A stretch of 64,000 nucleotides of DNA from Streptomyces sp. SID12488 (GTDB lineage Bacteria; Actinomycetota; Actinomycetes; Streptomycetales; Streptomycetaceae), in NCBI RefSeq assembly GCF_010548275.1, contig NZ_JAAGLT010000026.1:62001-126000 (forward strand), written 5' to 3'. Both the position numbers and the translations under genes were made by a program. The notes under the pieces were generated by a model. It was not told the DNA's origin. It ran no database searches and worked only from the letters and a program-made list of their open reading frames with translations. Positions 1 to 8,653 of the stretch are shown here, piece by piece (positions within the stretch are counted from its first letter, which is position 1; each line of letters begins with the position of its first letter).

Positions 1-582
1 GTCAACCAGGCCTCCACCCGCACCTTCACACTCCTCAACGCCTCGGGCGGCAGCCTTGGCCAGCTTCGGGCCACCAAGGTCGCCTACGCGACGATGACGG
101 ACACCGACATCTCGCTGTACGAACTCAGCTCGACCTACGCCCAGATCAAGTCGGCCTACGGGATCAGAGCCCTGAAGGTCTCGGCGGCCCACCCGGCCGC
201 CGGCACCGCCATCGATGTGGTCTCCGGCTACTGGAAGCGCATCTACTCGTGCAACATCGACGCCTTTGTCCCACAGTTGCGTGAAGGCCAGTGGACCTGG
301 AAGGACTCCGTTCGCTACACCGGCGCCTGCCATACCATCGGTGGCACCTCCGGTTCCCCGGTCCTGGACCGTGCGGGCAAGGTCATCGCCGTGAACAACA
401 CGATCAACGAGGACGGCGAACGCTGCACCGACAACAACCCGTGCGAGGTCGACGCCAACGGCAACGTCACGGTCCATGAGGGCATCGACTACGGCCAGCA
501 GACCTACTGGATCCCCGGCTGTGTGGCCACCGGCAACAAGATCGACCTGAGGAAGGCCGGCTGCGCTCTCCCCAAGCCGTAG
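1..582 (+). CDS. Trypsin-like serine protease, C-terminal part (partial)
   Basis: The reading frame is open from base 1 to the stop at 580-582, so the true start lies outside the window; 193 residues are visible. The motif GGTSGSPV (about residues 114-121 of the visible part) is the S1 peptidase nucleophile region (GxSGSP). TDTDISLYEL near residue 33 fits the catalytic-Asp segment. Paired cysteines around the nucleophile and in the C-terminal tail suggest a secreted, disulfide-bonded enzyme. The N-terminal signal and catalytic His are off the window. It is followed by an empty region and is probably unrelated to the NRPS cluster. Substrate unknown. Confidence 0.8.
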   Translation, partial: VNQASTRTFTLLNASGGSLGQLRATKVAYATMTDTDISLYELSSTYAQIKSAYGIRALKVSAAHPAAGTAIDVVSGYWKRIYSCNIDAFVPQLREGQWTWKDSVRYTGACHTIGGTSGSPVLDRAGKVIAVNNTINEDGERCTDNNPCEVDANGNVTVHEGIDYGQQTYWIPGCVATGNKIDLRKAGCALPKP

Positions 583-1149
583 CGACCCTTGAGGTCTCTT
601 CCTGTCCTGCCGGGCCCGGGCGGTCGCGCCGCCCCGACAAGGGGTTCCGGCACCCGGCGGAGATCATCTCCCACCGCGACCGCAAGGCCACCGCAGAACA
701 CCTCACGCATCCGCGAGGTCGGGAAGCTGATGCCCGCCCGTGGGGTTGTGGTCCCGCACGGGACAGTCCGGCAGCGGTGCGCCGCGTACGGGCCCGCGTA
801 CGCGGTCGGCCCGCGCCGGCGTACGCCCCGGGCCGCAGACACGTGACGCCCGGACGAAGCCATCACCAAGACCAACAGCGAGCGGCACTACCCGTGACGG
901 GCCCTGGACCAGGACGGGAACGTCCCGGATGCCTCTGTGCAGAACAGGCCCGACACCGACCATGACGCCCGGACGATCCACCGCTTCACCGTCCGGAACG
1001 AGATCACCGGCCTGTGCGCCGCAGCCAGGCAAAGACCCCCTCACGCACCCCAACCCGTTCCGGGCGCACCCTCAGCACACACCGCGATCATCCAAGTTGG
1101 CAACGTCCGCAGAGATCGTGCCCGCCGACCGTCGCCGGCGCCGGTCGGA
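583..1149. other. Non-coding gap, 567 bp
   Basis: No convincing gene is seen. Open frames here (for example 589-846 and 740-1423 on plus) are Pro/Arg-rich in composition, match no family I recognise and partly lie antisense to the DinB gene. No clear terminator follows the protease stop. Confidence 0.5.
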
Positions 1150-1707
1150 TTACTGGCCCACCGCACCGTCAATGCCCTGTCGCAGGAAGTCGGCGTGGCC
1201 GTTGTGCCGACCGTACTCCTCCACCATGTGTATCAGTACCCACCGGAGGGTGACCGGGCCGCGCCAGGGGTCCGCGCCGGTCACATCGAGGTTGGCCGCC
1301 TCGGCAACGAAGCGTTCGGCGAAGTCGACCTCGTCCTGCCAGATGCGCCATGCGTCGGTGACGGCGTCGGGGGTGGGCGCGGCGTCGTCGAACGCCGAGT
1401 CGGGGTTGTCGTCCGTGCCGTAGTGCGCCACGGTCTCCTGCCCTGCCATCCACTCCCTGAACCACTTGCGTTCAACCTCGGCCGCATGCCTTACCAGTCC
1501 GAGCAGCGACAGACCCGAGAAGGCCACGGACCGTTGGGCCAGTGCGTCAGGGCCGAGCCCCGAGCACTTCAGTTTCAGCGTCTCGCGCTGCCAGCGCAGG
1601 AAGCCCGAGAGCATTGCCTTCTCGTCACCCTGGGTCGGCACATCGAACCGAGGATCATTTTCGGGAGGGACGAACAGGTCGGCAAACTTTTGCATGTGAG
1701 GAATCAT
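1150..1707 (-). CDS. DinB-superfamily (DUF664) protein
   Basis: A 185-residue protein of the DUF664/DinB fold, a four-helix-bundle family that often binds a metal through three His and in actinobacteria includes mycothiol-dependent transferases. The segments LLGLVRHAAEVERKW and VLIHMVEEYGRHNGHADFLR carry the usual metal-ligand histidines of the family. A longer frame opens at 1731, but the ATG at 1707 has a GGAG six bases upstream, so 1707 is preferred; an ATG at 1695 is also possible. It diverges from the dehydrogenase gene at 1996 and probably lies just outside the biosynthetic cluster. A role in thiol-dependent detoxification is family-level inference. Confidence 0.8.
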   Translation of the reverse strand: MIPHMQKFADLFVPPENDPRFDVPTQGDEKAMLSGFLRWQRETLKLKCSGLGPDALAQRSVAFSGLSLLGLVRHAAEVERKWFREWMAGQETVAHYGTDDNPDSAFDDAAPTPDAVTDAWRIWQDEVDFAERFVAEAANLDVTGADPWRGPVTLRWVLIHMVEEYGRHNGHADFLRQGIDGAVGQ

Positions 1708-1995
1708 CGTCCACTCCGGCTGCCCCCGCAATCATTTTCGCTGTTGCGGAACGATATCAATGGATATGTGATGCCTCAACTGGCGCCATCGGAGGGTTAC
1801 TTGCTTCGGAGTTGGAGCTCGGGGAGGGTTCCTCGCGATCGACGCCCGTATATGCCGTCGCGTCAGACGGTAGTACGGTCTCTGTTTTCGTGGATCCTGT
1901 CCGTCGAATTCAATGTCTTCACACGATGCCCCACAGGAATAAGTCGGTGACGGATTTCCTCTGCTCCTCGTGGGATCGACCGATCAGGAGAGCAC

Positions 1996-3042
1996 ATGAC
2001 TGGAACTGTCCAGGCCCCTACGTTTTCCGTCATTTCAGGCAAGGCAGTGCAAGAGGCACTGGCAGGCCGTGAGCGGACCGTGGTGGACCTGATCGAAACT
2101 GCCTACCGGCTGCACGGCCGCGGTGAGACGACGAACCCGCCGTCGTACTTCCTGCGCTTTCCCGACCGGCCCTCCGATCGCATCATCGCGCTGCCCGCCT
2201 CGGTGGGCGGCGAGGTGAACACGGCCGGCATCAAGTGGATATCCAGTTTCCCCGCGAACGTCGCGAACGGACTGCCCCGCGCCTCGGCCGTCCTGATCCT
2301 CAACGATCGCGAGACCGGCTACCCCTACGCGTGCCTGGAAAGCTCGATCATCAGCGCAACCCGCACAGCGGCGTCCGCGGCACTGGCCGCCGTGCGCCTG
2401 TCCGAAAAACGTCAGGGCCGGGGCCGGGTCGGGTTCTTCGGAACGGGCCTGATCGCGCGGTACATCCACCGGTACCTCGCGGCGGCCGACTGGCACTTCG
2501 AGGACATCTCGGTCTTCGACTCGTCGGCGGAGCGAGCCCAGGCGTTCGGGGCGTACCTGGCGGATGCGCACGGCGGTCATCCGGTCCACCAGGCCACGAG
2601 CCCCGAGGAACTGGTCCGCGGTTCGGATCTGGTGGTCCTCGCGACGACCGCCGCCACACCGCACATCACCGAAGCATCGTGGTTCGACCACCATCCGTTG
2701 GTGCTCAACGTGTCCCTGCGGGACCTGTCGCCGGAGATCCTGCTGACGGCCGTGAACGTGCTCGACGACGTAGAGCACTGTTTGAAGGCCAATACTTCGC
2801 CGCACCTGGCCGAACAGCTCGCCGGTAGCAGGGACTTCGTCGACGGCACGCTCTACGACGTCCTGACCGGCCAACTGGCCGTCCCTGAGGAGCGCACCGT
2901 TGTCTTCTCGCCGTTCGGCCTGGGCGTCCTCGACCTGGTTCTCGGGGCCTTCGTCCACCAGGAGAGCCTGCGGGCGGGCAACGCGACCGTGATCGACTCC
3001 TTCTTCAGTGAACTGGATGCCGCTCACCGCGCCCGAGCGTGA
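1996..3042 (+). CDS. sbnB: SbnB-like N-(1-amino-1-carboxyethyl)-glutamate dehydrogenase
   Basis: A 348-residue member of the ornithine cyclodeaminase/mu-crystallin family. In staphyloferrin B biosynthesis SbnB oxidatively cleaves N-(1-amino-1-carboxyethyl)-glutamate with NAD+, giving L-2,3-diaminopropionate (Dap) and 2-oxoglutarate. The Rossmann dinucleotide-binding stretch VGFFGTGLIARY is near residues 143-154; the substrate-binding half lies before it (GIKWISSFPANVANG). A clear AGGAG precedes the ATG. Its partner, an SbnA-like synthase, sits 37 kb away on the other strand (39952-40986), so the cluster holds the complete two-enzyme Dap pathway. The gene is followed by a strong hairpin and looks monocistronic. 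Assignment to SbnB rather than a generic cyclodeaminase rests on overall similarity and on the partner gene. Confidence 0.85.
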   Translation: MTGTVQAPTFSVISGKAVQEALAGRERTVVDLIETAYRLHGRGETTNPPSYFLRFPDRPSDRIIALPASVGGEVNTAGIKWISSFPANVANGLPRASAVLILNDRETGYPYACLESSIISATRTAASAALAAVRLSEKRQGRGRVGFFGTGLIARYIHRYLAAADWHFEDISVFDSSAERAQAFGAYLADAHGGHPVHQATSPEELVRGSDLVVLATTAATPHITEASWFDHHPLVLNVSLRDLSPEILLTAVNVLDDVEHCLKANTSPHLAEQLAGSRDFVDGTLYDVLTGQLAVPEERTVVFSPFGLGVLDLVLGAFVHQESLRAGNATVIDSFFSELDAAHRARA

Positions 3043-3054
3043 CACCCCGTATCC

Positions 3055-3097
3055 GAACTCCTCGCGCACCGGCGCCATCCCGGTGCGCGAGGAGTTC
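3055..3097 (+). terminator. Strong hairpin after the sbnB-like gene
   Basis: A perfect 18-bp inverted repeat (arms 3055-3072 and 3080-3097, 7-nt loop) begins 12 bases after the stop codon. There is no T-tract, as is common for streptomycete terminators. It should separate the dehydrogenase from the thioesterase operon downstream. Confidence 0.8.
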
Positions 3098-3378
3098 CGC
3101 GGTGGTCTGTCGCGGCCGGGGGCGTGGTGGCCGTTCCATGTCATGGCACCAGGCGGCCCGTTCGCTGCTCGTTGGGGCCGCCGATTACCGCCTACCGTTC
3201 AGTTGTGTGTTCCGGTCGAATGGTTTCGCGCTCTTTCCGGTCCGCGGAATCACCGAGTGCGTGCCGGCGGCAGGCGCGGATGTGGCGGCGATCGGCTGGC
3301 CCACAGTGAAAGAACTCGTTCGTGAGCGGACATCGTCCGTGCCGGGAATGGGTTCGCGACCTTTGAGGAAAGTGTGTG
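3098..3378. other. Likely promoter region of the plus-strand NRPS operon
   Basis: About 280 bp without a gene between the hairpin and the thioesterase start. The next promoter is expected here, but I see no convincing -35/-10 pair. It ends in a GAGGAAA ribosome site at 3365-3371. Confidence 0.4.
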
Positions 3379-4137
3379 ATGGGGAATCCGTGGCTACCGC
3401 TCGGGACTCATCCGGACGCCGAAATCAGACTCTTGTGCCTGCCGCACGCGGGTGCCGGAGCCACTACGTACAGGAGTTGGGGAAAAGGTCTGCCCGATCA
3501 GGTCAGAGCGTGCCCTGTTCAGCCACCCGGGCGTGAAAGACGGCGCCGTGAGGAACCTTTCACGAATGTCGAGCAACTGGCCCGGGAATTAGCGAAGGAA
3601 ATCGTCGAATCGGTCCGCCCCCCGTACGCCCTGTTCGGTCACAGCACGGGTGCGCTGTGCGCATTCGAGACCCTGCGCGAGCTGCGTCGCATCGAAGCGA
3701 TCCTGCCGGTCCACTTGTTCGTATCCGGTCGGCGCGCGCCACAGGTTCATATGCCCAGGCATGATCCGGCAGCCATGAACCTGACCGAACTCGCCAACCT
3801 CCTGCGGCACTTGGGAGGCACCCCGGAGGAGGTACTCGCCGCACCGGAGCTGCTCGCTCTGCTGCAGCCCGTTCTGGCCGCGGATTTCTCGGTCAACGAG
3901 GACTACTCACACACGCAGCAACCCCCTTTCGACATCCCGGTCACCGCCTTCGCAGGGGCCGACGACCCAGGTGCGGACGCAACCCTGATGAAGCCCTGGG
4001 CATCGCACACGGCACGGAAGTTCACGCTGCACGCGTTGCCCGGCGGACACTTCGCGATCTTCGACCATGCCGCGGTGGTACACGCCCGCATCGCCGAAGC
4101 CCTTGCCCAGTACGCGCCGATCCCGGGAGGGAACTGA
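3379..4137 (+). CDS. Type II thioesterase (Ser nucleophile)
   Basis: A 252-residue alpha/beta hydrolase of the external (type II) NRPS/PKS thioesterase family, which clears wrongly loaded or stalled carrier proteins. Nucleophile elbow GHSTG with Ser89; FAGADDPGAD supplies the Asp and LPGGHFAIFD the His. The N-terminal LLCLPHAGAGATTYRSW is the usual oxyanion region. GTG at 3376 is possible, but GAGGAAA lies seven bases before the ATG at 3379, so the ATG is chosen. It opens the coupled plus-strand operon and ends four bases before the aminotransferase start. It keeps a standard Ser-Asp-His triad, unlike the second thioesterase at 15416. Confidence 0.9.
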   Translation: MGNPWLPLGTHPDAEIRLLCLPHAGAGATTYRSWGKGLPDQVRACPVQPPGRERRRREEPFTNVEQLARELAKEIVESVRPPYALFGHSTGALCAFETLRELRRIEAILPVHLFVSGRRAPQVHMPRHDPAAMNLTELANLLRHLGGTPEEVLAAPELLALLQPVLAADFSVNEDYSHTQQPPFDIPVTAFAGADDPGADATLMKPWASHTARKFTLHALPGGHFAIFDHAAVVHARIAEALAQYAPIPGGN

Positions 4138-4141
4138 CTCC

Positions 4142-5431
4142 ATGAAGCTGTCTCGGACCGGAACGAAAATGGCGAGCTTGTCGGGCCTGCGGGGCATTAT
4201 GGAGGACATCTCCACCGCGATGGAGGGCTCGGCAGGCACCCGGTGGCTCAATCTGGGAGTGGGAAACCCGGCGGCTATACCGGAAGTCGGCGACACCTGG
4301 CGGCGGCTGACCGAAGAAGCACTCACCGCTTCGTTCGAAGAGGCGAGCTGCCGCTACGGGCCCTCCCGTGGCCTGCCGCGTCTTGTCGACGCAATTGTCG
4401 ACTATTTCAACCGGCGGTACGGCTGGGACATCGGTCCCCGCAACGTCGTAGTGGGCCCCGGCAGCCAGATGCTCGCCTTCATCGCCGCGGCGCTGTTCAC
4501 CGGCCCCGGTGAACACCGTGACTCCACGTTGGTGCTCCCGATGATCCCCGACTACACCGGTTATCAGGGCCTCATGATGTCTCCCCGAGGGATCGCCGGC
4601 GTCGAGCCGCTGCTGCGGACCGATGATAACGGGCGCTCGTTCCGCTACCTCTTCGATCTGCCCGCGCTTCGGACACGGACCGATACCGGCCTGATGCTGC
4701 TGTCCACTCCGGGGAATCCAACGGGGCGCTGTGCCACGCCGGATGAGATCCGGGACCTGATCTCGGTCGCCGAGGCGCACGACGTACCGCTCATGGTCGA
4801 CAACGCCTACGGCGCACCCTTCCCCGGCATCGCGGCCTCGGTCACCGCTCCGGTCCGGCACGACCGTGTCCTCAACTGCTTCTCTCTATCCAAGGCCGGA
4901 ATGCCCGGAGAGCGTCTCGGTTTCGCGATCGGGGACGAGAAATACATCAGCCCGATCGTCTCGTTCCTGGCCAACGCCGTCCTGCACGCACCCCAGCTGG
5001 TCCAGTCCGTGCTGGCCGGTGCCCTGGAGTCCGGCGTCATAGATTCCATGGTCGAGTCGACGATCGGCCCGTTCTACGCGCAGCGCCGGAAGTTCGTGGA
5101 GTCGCTGCTGGCGGAGACCCTTCCCACGGACGTCTCCTGGCGTCTGCACGCCTCCGACGGGGGCATGTTCATCTGGATCTGGGTGGACGAGGACTGGTTC
5201 GACGACCTTCAGATGTACAGGCTGCTCAAGGAGCGAGGGGTTTTCGTCGTGCCGGGCCTGCATTTCTTCACGGATCCCGAGCACAGCACGCGCCTGGGGC
5301 GTCATTCGCGGCAATGCATCCGCGTCAGCATCACGCCCGACCCGGCGACCCTGTCTGCCGGCATCGAGGTGATCGCGCAGACGCTGCACGACCTGCACGC
5401 CGGGAAGACCCGCGTGCCCGTCTATCTGTGA
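4142..5431 (+). CDS. PLP-dependent aminotransferase, AvtA (valine-pyruvate) family
   Basis: A 429-residue fold-type I class I/II aminotransferase. It matches the AvtA pattern throughout: NLGVGNPAAIPEV near the N-terminus, YGPSRGLPRLVDAIVDYF, the VDNAYGAPFPGI segment, the PLP-lysine motif SLSKAGMPG (Lys251) and a C-terminal CIRVSITPD carrying the carboxylate-binding Arg. AvtA moves amino groups between alanine/pyruvate and branched-chain acids. In this cluster it probably makes or consumes a non-protein amino acid for the adjacent PCP and A proteins. An upstream frame reaches 4067, but the ATG at 4142, after GGAGGG, starts at the family N-terminus. A link to capreomycidine synthases (VioD/OrfR) was considered and not supported. 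Confidence 0.85.
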   Translation: MKLSRTGTKMASLSGLRGIMEDISTAMEGSAGTRWLNLGVGNPAAIPEVGDTWRRLTEEALTASFEEASCRYGPSRGLPRLVDAIVDYFNRRYGWDIGPRNVVVGPGSQMLAFIAAALFTGPGEHRDSTLVLPMIPDYTGYQGLMMSPRGIAGVEPLLRTDDNGRSFRYLFDLPALRTRTDTGLMLLSTPGNPTGRCATPDEIRDLISVAEAHDVPLMVDNAYGAPFPGIAASVTAPVRHDRVLNCFSLSKAGMPGERLGFAIGDEKYISPIVSFLANAVLHAPQLVQSVLAGALESGVIDSMVESTIGPFYAQRRKFVESLLAETLPTDVSWRLHASDGGMFIWIWVDEDWFDDLQMYRLLKERGVFVVPGLHFFTDPEHSTRLGRHSRQCIRVSITPDPATLSAGIEVIAQTLHDLHAGKTRVPVYL

Positions 5432-5449
5432 CAGCGAGGAGTGGACCGC

Positions 5450-5737
5450 ATGGCGGAACGGCGAGAGGACTTCGTTGACGCCCCCTACGAGGCCCCGCAG
5501 CAAGGGCTTGAACAGGAAGTGGCGGACATCGAGGCCGAGGTACTAGGAATCGACCGGATGGGCCGAGAGGACAGCTTCTACGACTTCGGCGGAACATCAC
5601 TGCAGGCCATCCGCATCTGTGCCCGGATCGAGCTCAGCCTCGGCCTGAAGGCGCTTCCCGTCTGGCTTTTCTCCAACGACATCCTGCACTCGTTCGTGGC
5701 GGAACTGCGCGCTCGGACGCAGAACGCGCATGTCTGA
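5450..5737 (+). CDS. Free-standing peptidyl carrier protein
   Basis: A 95-residue carrier protein. The phosphopantetheine site DFGGTSLQA (Ser50) lies in a typical PCP context with an acidic helix before it. GAGGAG ends eight bases upstream of the ATG at 5450; the GTG at 5441 abuts that ribosome site and is less likely. Its stop lies inside the next gene (8-base overlap), so it is translationally coupled to the stand-alone A domain, its probable loading enzyme. It could hold an amino acid for tailoring, or serve as a module delivered in trans. Confidence 0.9.
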   Translation: MAERREDFVDAPYEAPQQGLEQEVADIEAEVLGIDRMGREDSFYDFGGTSLQAIRICARIELSLGLKALPVWLFSNDILHSFVAELRARTQNAHV

Positions 5738-7292
5738 ACACAGCGGTGCCGGACCCCTGGTCCACGCCGCGTTCTCCGGGCACGCGGCCCGGCAACCGGA
5801 CGCTCCGGCACTCATCCACGACGGCACGGCCATCAGCTACCGAGTGCTTGACGCGGCCTCGGACGGCTACGCTGCGGAACTCTCCGCCCGTGGCGTCAGT
5901 CCCGGACAGATCGTTCCGATCGTGCTGCCCCGCTCCCCCCAACTCGTCGCCGTCCAGCTCGCCGTACTCAAGTGTGGGGCGGCGTACGTGAACATCGATG
6001 CCGACTGGCCGGACGACCGGCAGGCGGCGATCCATGCCCAGGCGGCACCGAAGGTCGTCGTCACCGGGTCCGCGGGTGTTTTCGCGGGGGACGCCGAGAC
6101 GTTCCGCGTGGAGCCCGAGGAACTGGCCGACGTAGCGGCGCGGGCGTTCGCCTTCACCCGCGCCGACGTCACCGCGGACGATCCAGCGACCGTGTTCTTC
6201 ACCTCCGGCACCACCGGCCGCCCGAAGGGCGTCGTCGTCCCGCACCGGGCCGTCACCCGGCTGTTCGGCCCGGGAGGTCTTCCCGGCTTCGGCCCCGGAC
6301 ACGTCACACCGCAGGCGGCCGCGATCGCCTGGGACATGTACGCGTTCGAACTGTGGGGCCAGCTGAGCAGTGGCGGATGCGCGGTTCTCGTCCCGCACGG
6401 GCACCTGCTGCCGGGCACCCTGCGGAAGCTGGTTCACAGCGCGGGCGCGGACACAGTGTGGCTGACGACCTCGCTGTTCAACCTTTTCGTCGACGAGGAC
6501 GTGGACTGCTTTACCGGCATACGACAGTTGATCGTCGGTGGCGAGAAGCTCTCCGCCGCTCACGTGCGGGCCTTCCTGGACCGCCACCCGTCGATTCCGT
6601 TGCGCAACGGCTACGGCCCCGCCGAGAACTGCATGCTCACCACGACCCGCCTCGTCCGTCATGAGGACTGCGACATCGTCGAGGGCATCCCGGTCGGTGT
6701 TCCGGTTCCCGGCACCTCGGTGCTGATCCTCTCGGAGGACGGTACCCGGCGCGTGGCGGGGGAGACGGACGAGGTGTGCATCGCGGGTACCGGCCTTGCG
6801 GTCCACTACTTGAGCCAGCCCGAGATGACCGCTGAGAAGTTCCCCGTCGTGGACGTCGACGGCACGCCGGTGCGCGTCTACCGCACCGGTGACCGCGGTT
6901 TCGTCGACGACCTGGGCGTACTGCACTTCCGGGGACGGCACGACCGCCAGGTCAAGATCAGCGGGCACCGCATCGAGCTGGCCGAGATCGAGATCACCGC
7001 CCGTGCTGTCGAGGGCGTCCGCGAGTGCCTCGTGACGCCGCTCAAAGCACCCGAGGGGCAGGTCACCGGTCTTGCACTGTTCTATGTGCCGCAGTCAGCG
7101 GGTCATGCTGCGGACACCGGCGGCGCCGGCGAAGAACGCGCGGTACGCGCGGCACTGGCCCGCACTCTGCCCTCCTATCTCGTGCCCGGTGTGATCCGCG
7201 GCCTGGACCGCTTCCCCGTGACCGCGAACGGAAAGGTCGACCAGGTGGAACTCCTTCGGCTGGCGACGCGGCCCCGGCGCGGTCGGACATGA
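5730..7292 (+). CDS. Stand-alone NRPS adenylation domain
   Basis: A 520-residue A protein with intact core motifs: FFTSGTTGRPKGVVV (A3), NGYGPAENCM (A5), YRTGDRG (A7), GRHDRQVKISGHRIEL (A8) and the catalytic lysine in TANGKVDQ (A10). It forms an aminoacyl-AMP and presumably loads the PCP encoded just upstream. Reading pocket positions by eye gives D-M-F-W-I-G-G-M-L-K. This resembles the valine-type pocket (D-A-F-W-x-G-G-T-F-K) but differs at two key positions, so a hydrophobic or modified residue is a guess only. The stop overlaps the next start (ATGA). Confidence 0.9.
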   Translation: MSEHSGAGPLVHAAFSGHAARQPDAPALIHDGTAISYRVLDAASDGYAAELSARGVSPGQIVPIVLPRSPQLVAVQLAVLKCGAAYVNIDADWPDDRQAAIHAQAAPKVVVTGSAGVFAGDAETFRVEPEELADVAARAFAFTRADVTADDPATVFFTSGTTGRPKGVVVPHRAVTRLFGPGGLPGFGPGHVTPQAAAIAWDMYAFELWGQLSSGGCAVLVPHGHLLPGTLRKLVHSAGADTVWLTTSLFNLFVDEDVDCFTGIRQLIVGGEKLSAAHVRAFLDRHPSIPLRNGYGPAENCMLTTTRLVRHEDCDIVEGIPVGVPVPGTSVLILSEDGTRRVAGETDEVCIAGTGLAVHYLSQPEMTAEKFPVVDVDGTPVRVYRTGDRGFVDDLGVLHFRGRHDRQVKISGHRIELAEIEITARAVEGVRECLVTPLKAPEGQVTGLALFYVPQSAGHAADTGGAGEERAVRAALARTLPSYLVPGVIRGLDRFPVTANGKVDQVELLRLATRPRRGRT

Positions 7293-8653
7293 CGGAAGGA
7301 GGGCAGAAGACGCCGGGCGGTACGACGTTCCACCCGATGATGGTCGAGCAGGAATCGATGTGGCTGGACGACCACCTGCGGGACGGCCCGTCCCGCTACC
7401 TCGAGTCCTGGGTGTACCACCTGCGCGGCCCCCTCGACCGGGATGCCGTGCGCTGGGCGCTTGAGCGGATCGTGGCGCGGCACGAGGCACTGCGCAGCCG
7501 ATTCCTCCTGTGCGACGACCGTCTGCTGCAGGAGGTGCTTCCCGAGGGGAGACGGCTGGAACTGGAGACCGTCGCCTGCTCCCCGGAGTGCGTTGAGGAC
7601 ACGCTGAAGGAGCTGGTGCGGCGTCCCCTCGATCTGGCCGAGAACCCTCTGCGGGCCACCTTGGTCGACGTGTCGGCGGAGACCGCGGTCCTTGTCCTCC
7701 AGCTGCACCACCTGGTGATAGACGACTCGGCGTTGCACACCATCGAGCGGGAGTTCGAGGAGCATTACCGGGCGCACGTCGAGCGGCGCCCCGCGACGGT
7801 CGCTCCGGTGCCGCTGCAACCGGGGGCCTATGCGGCGGCCCAGCGCTCGGCCCCCCGCGACCCCGAGGCGCGGGCTTACTGGCGCGAGGCGCTGCGCGAC
7901 CTGCCCGACGACGTCGCCGGCACACTCGCTGCGGACGGCGCCGGTGCGCCGGACGACCTGAGCGGTGTTCGATCGGACCGCGGGGACCGGATCGCCTTTG
8001 ACGTCGATGCCGTGATGACGAAACGGGTGCGGACCGTATGCCGTCGGGTGCGGGCCACGCCGTTCGCCGTCTTCGCCTCCGTCGTGGCCGTGCTGCTGCA
8101 CTCCGTGCGCGGTGCCCGCGAGGTGATCGTGGGCATACCGGTCTCGCGCCGGGACACCGCCGACTGCGACCAGATGGTCGCGCCGCTGGGCGAGTTGCTG
8201 CCGCTGCGTCTGGCGGTTTCCCCGGACGTATCGTTCGCCGGCCTCCTGGAGCACGTGCGCGACCGGATCCACGAAGCGCTGACGCACAAGGACATCTCGT
8301 ACGCGGAAGTGCTCGCCATGGCGCGGCAGCGCGGTCGGCCAGGTGACCGGTACCTGTGCCGCACGGTGCTCGTGGTGGACGATGCGCAGCCGTCCCGGAT
8401 CGAGCTGCCCGGTGTTGAGGCCCGGCGGGTCCTCGTGCATTCCGGCGTCTCGAAGTATGACCTGACCTTCACTTTCGTAGCACAGGGCCGAGGGTATCTC
8501 GGCTTCCTGGAGTATCCGTTGGACCTGTTCGACGCCGAAGCGGCCGGGCGTGTCCTGGAGGGCTTCGCGGCACTGCTGGAACGTGCGTGCGACAACCCGG
8601 ACCGGGCGGTGTCGCACCTGACGGACGCTGTCGTACGAGGGATGCCGCAGTGA
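7289..8653 (+). CDS. Stand-alone NRPS condensation domain
   Basis: A 454-residue protein covering one C domain and nothing else. The active-site motif is HHLVIDD: both His are present and the usual final Gly is Asp. The floor loop (GVSKYDLTFTF) and the VIVGIPVSRRD latch region are recognisable. The ATG overlaps the A-domain stop (ATGA), and its own stop overlaps the next GTG start. A free C domain implies condensation between carrier proteins on different polypeptides, or use as an amide- or ester-forming release enzyme. Which substrates it joins cannot be read from sequence. Confidence 0.9.
   Translation: MTEGGQKTPGGTTFHPMMVEQESMWLDDHLRDGPSRYLESWVYHLRGPLDRDAVRWALERIVARHEALRSRFLLCDDRLLQEVLPEGRRLELETVACSPECVEDTLKELVRRPLDLAENPLRATLVDVSAETAVLVLQLHHLVIDDSALHTIEREFEEHYRAHVERRPATVAPVPLQPGAYAAAQRSAPRDPEARAYWREALRDLPDDVAGTLAADGAGAPDDLSGVRSDRGDRIAFDVDAVMTKRVRTVCRRVRATPFAVFASVVAVLLHSVRGAREVIVGIPVSRRDTADCDQMVAPLGELLPLRLAVSPDVSFAGLLEHVRDRIHEALTHKDISYAEVLAMARQRGRPGDRYLCRTVLVVDDAQPSRIELPGVEARRVLVHSGVSKYDLTFTFVAQGRGYLGFLEYPLDLFDAEAAGRVLEGFAALLERACDNPDRAVSHLTDAVVRGMPQ

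Noticed and set aside
937-1950. Plus ORF across the DinB gene
   Set aside because: Antisense to a recognisable DinB protein; no ribosome site and no motif.
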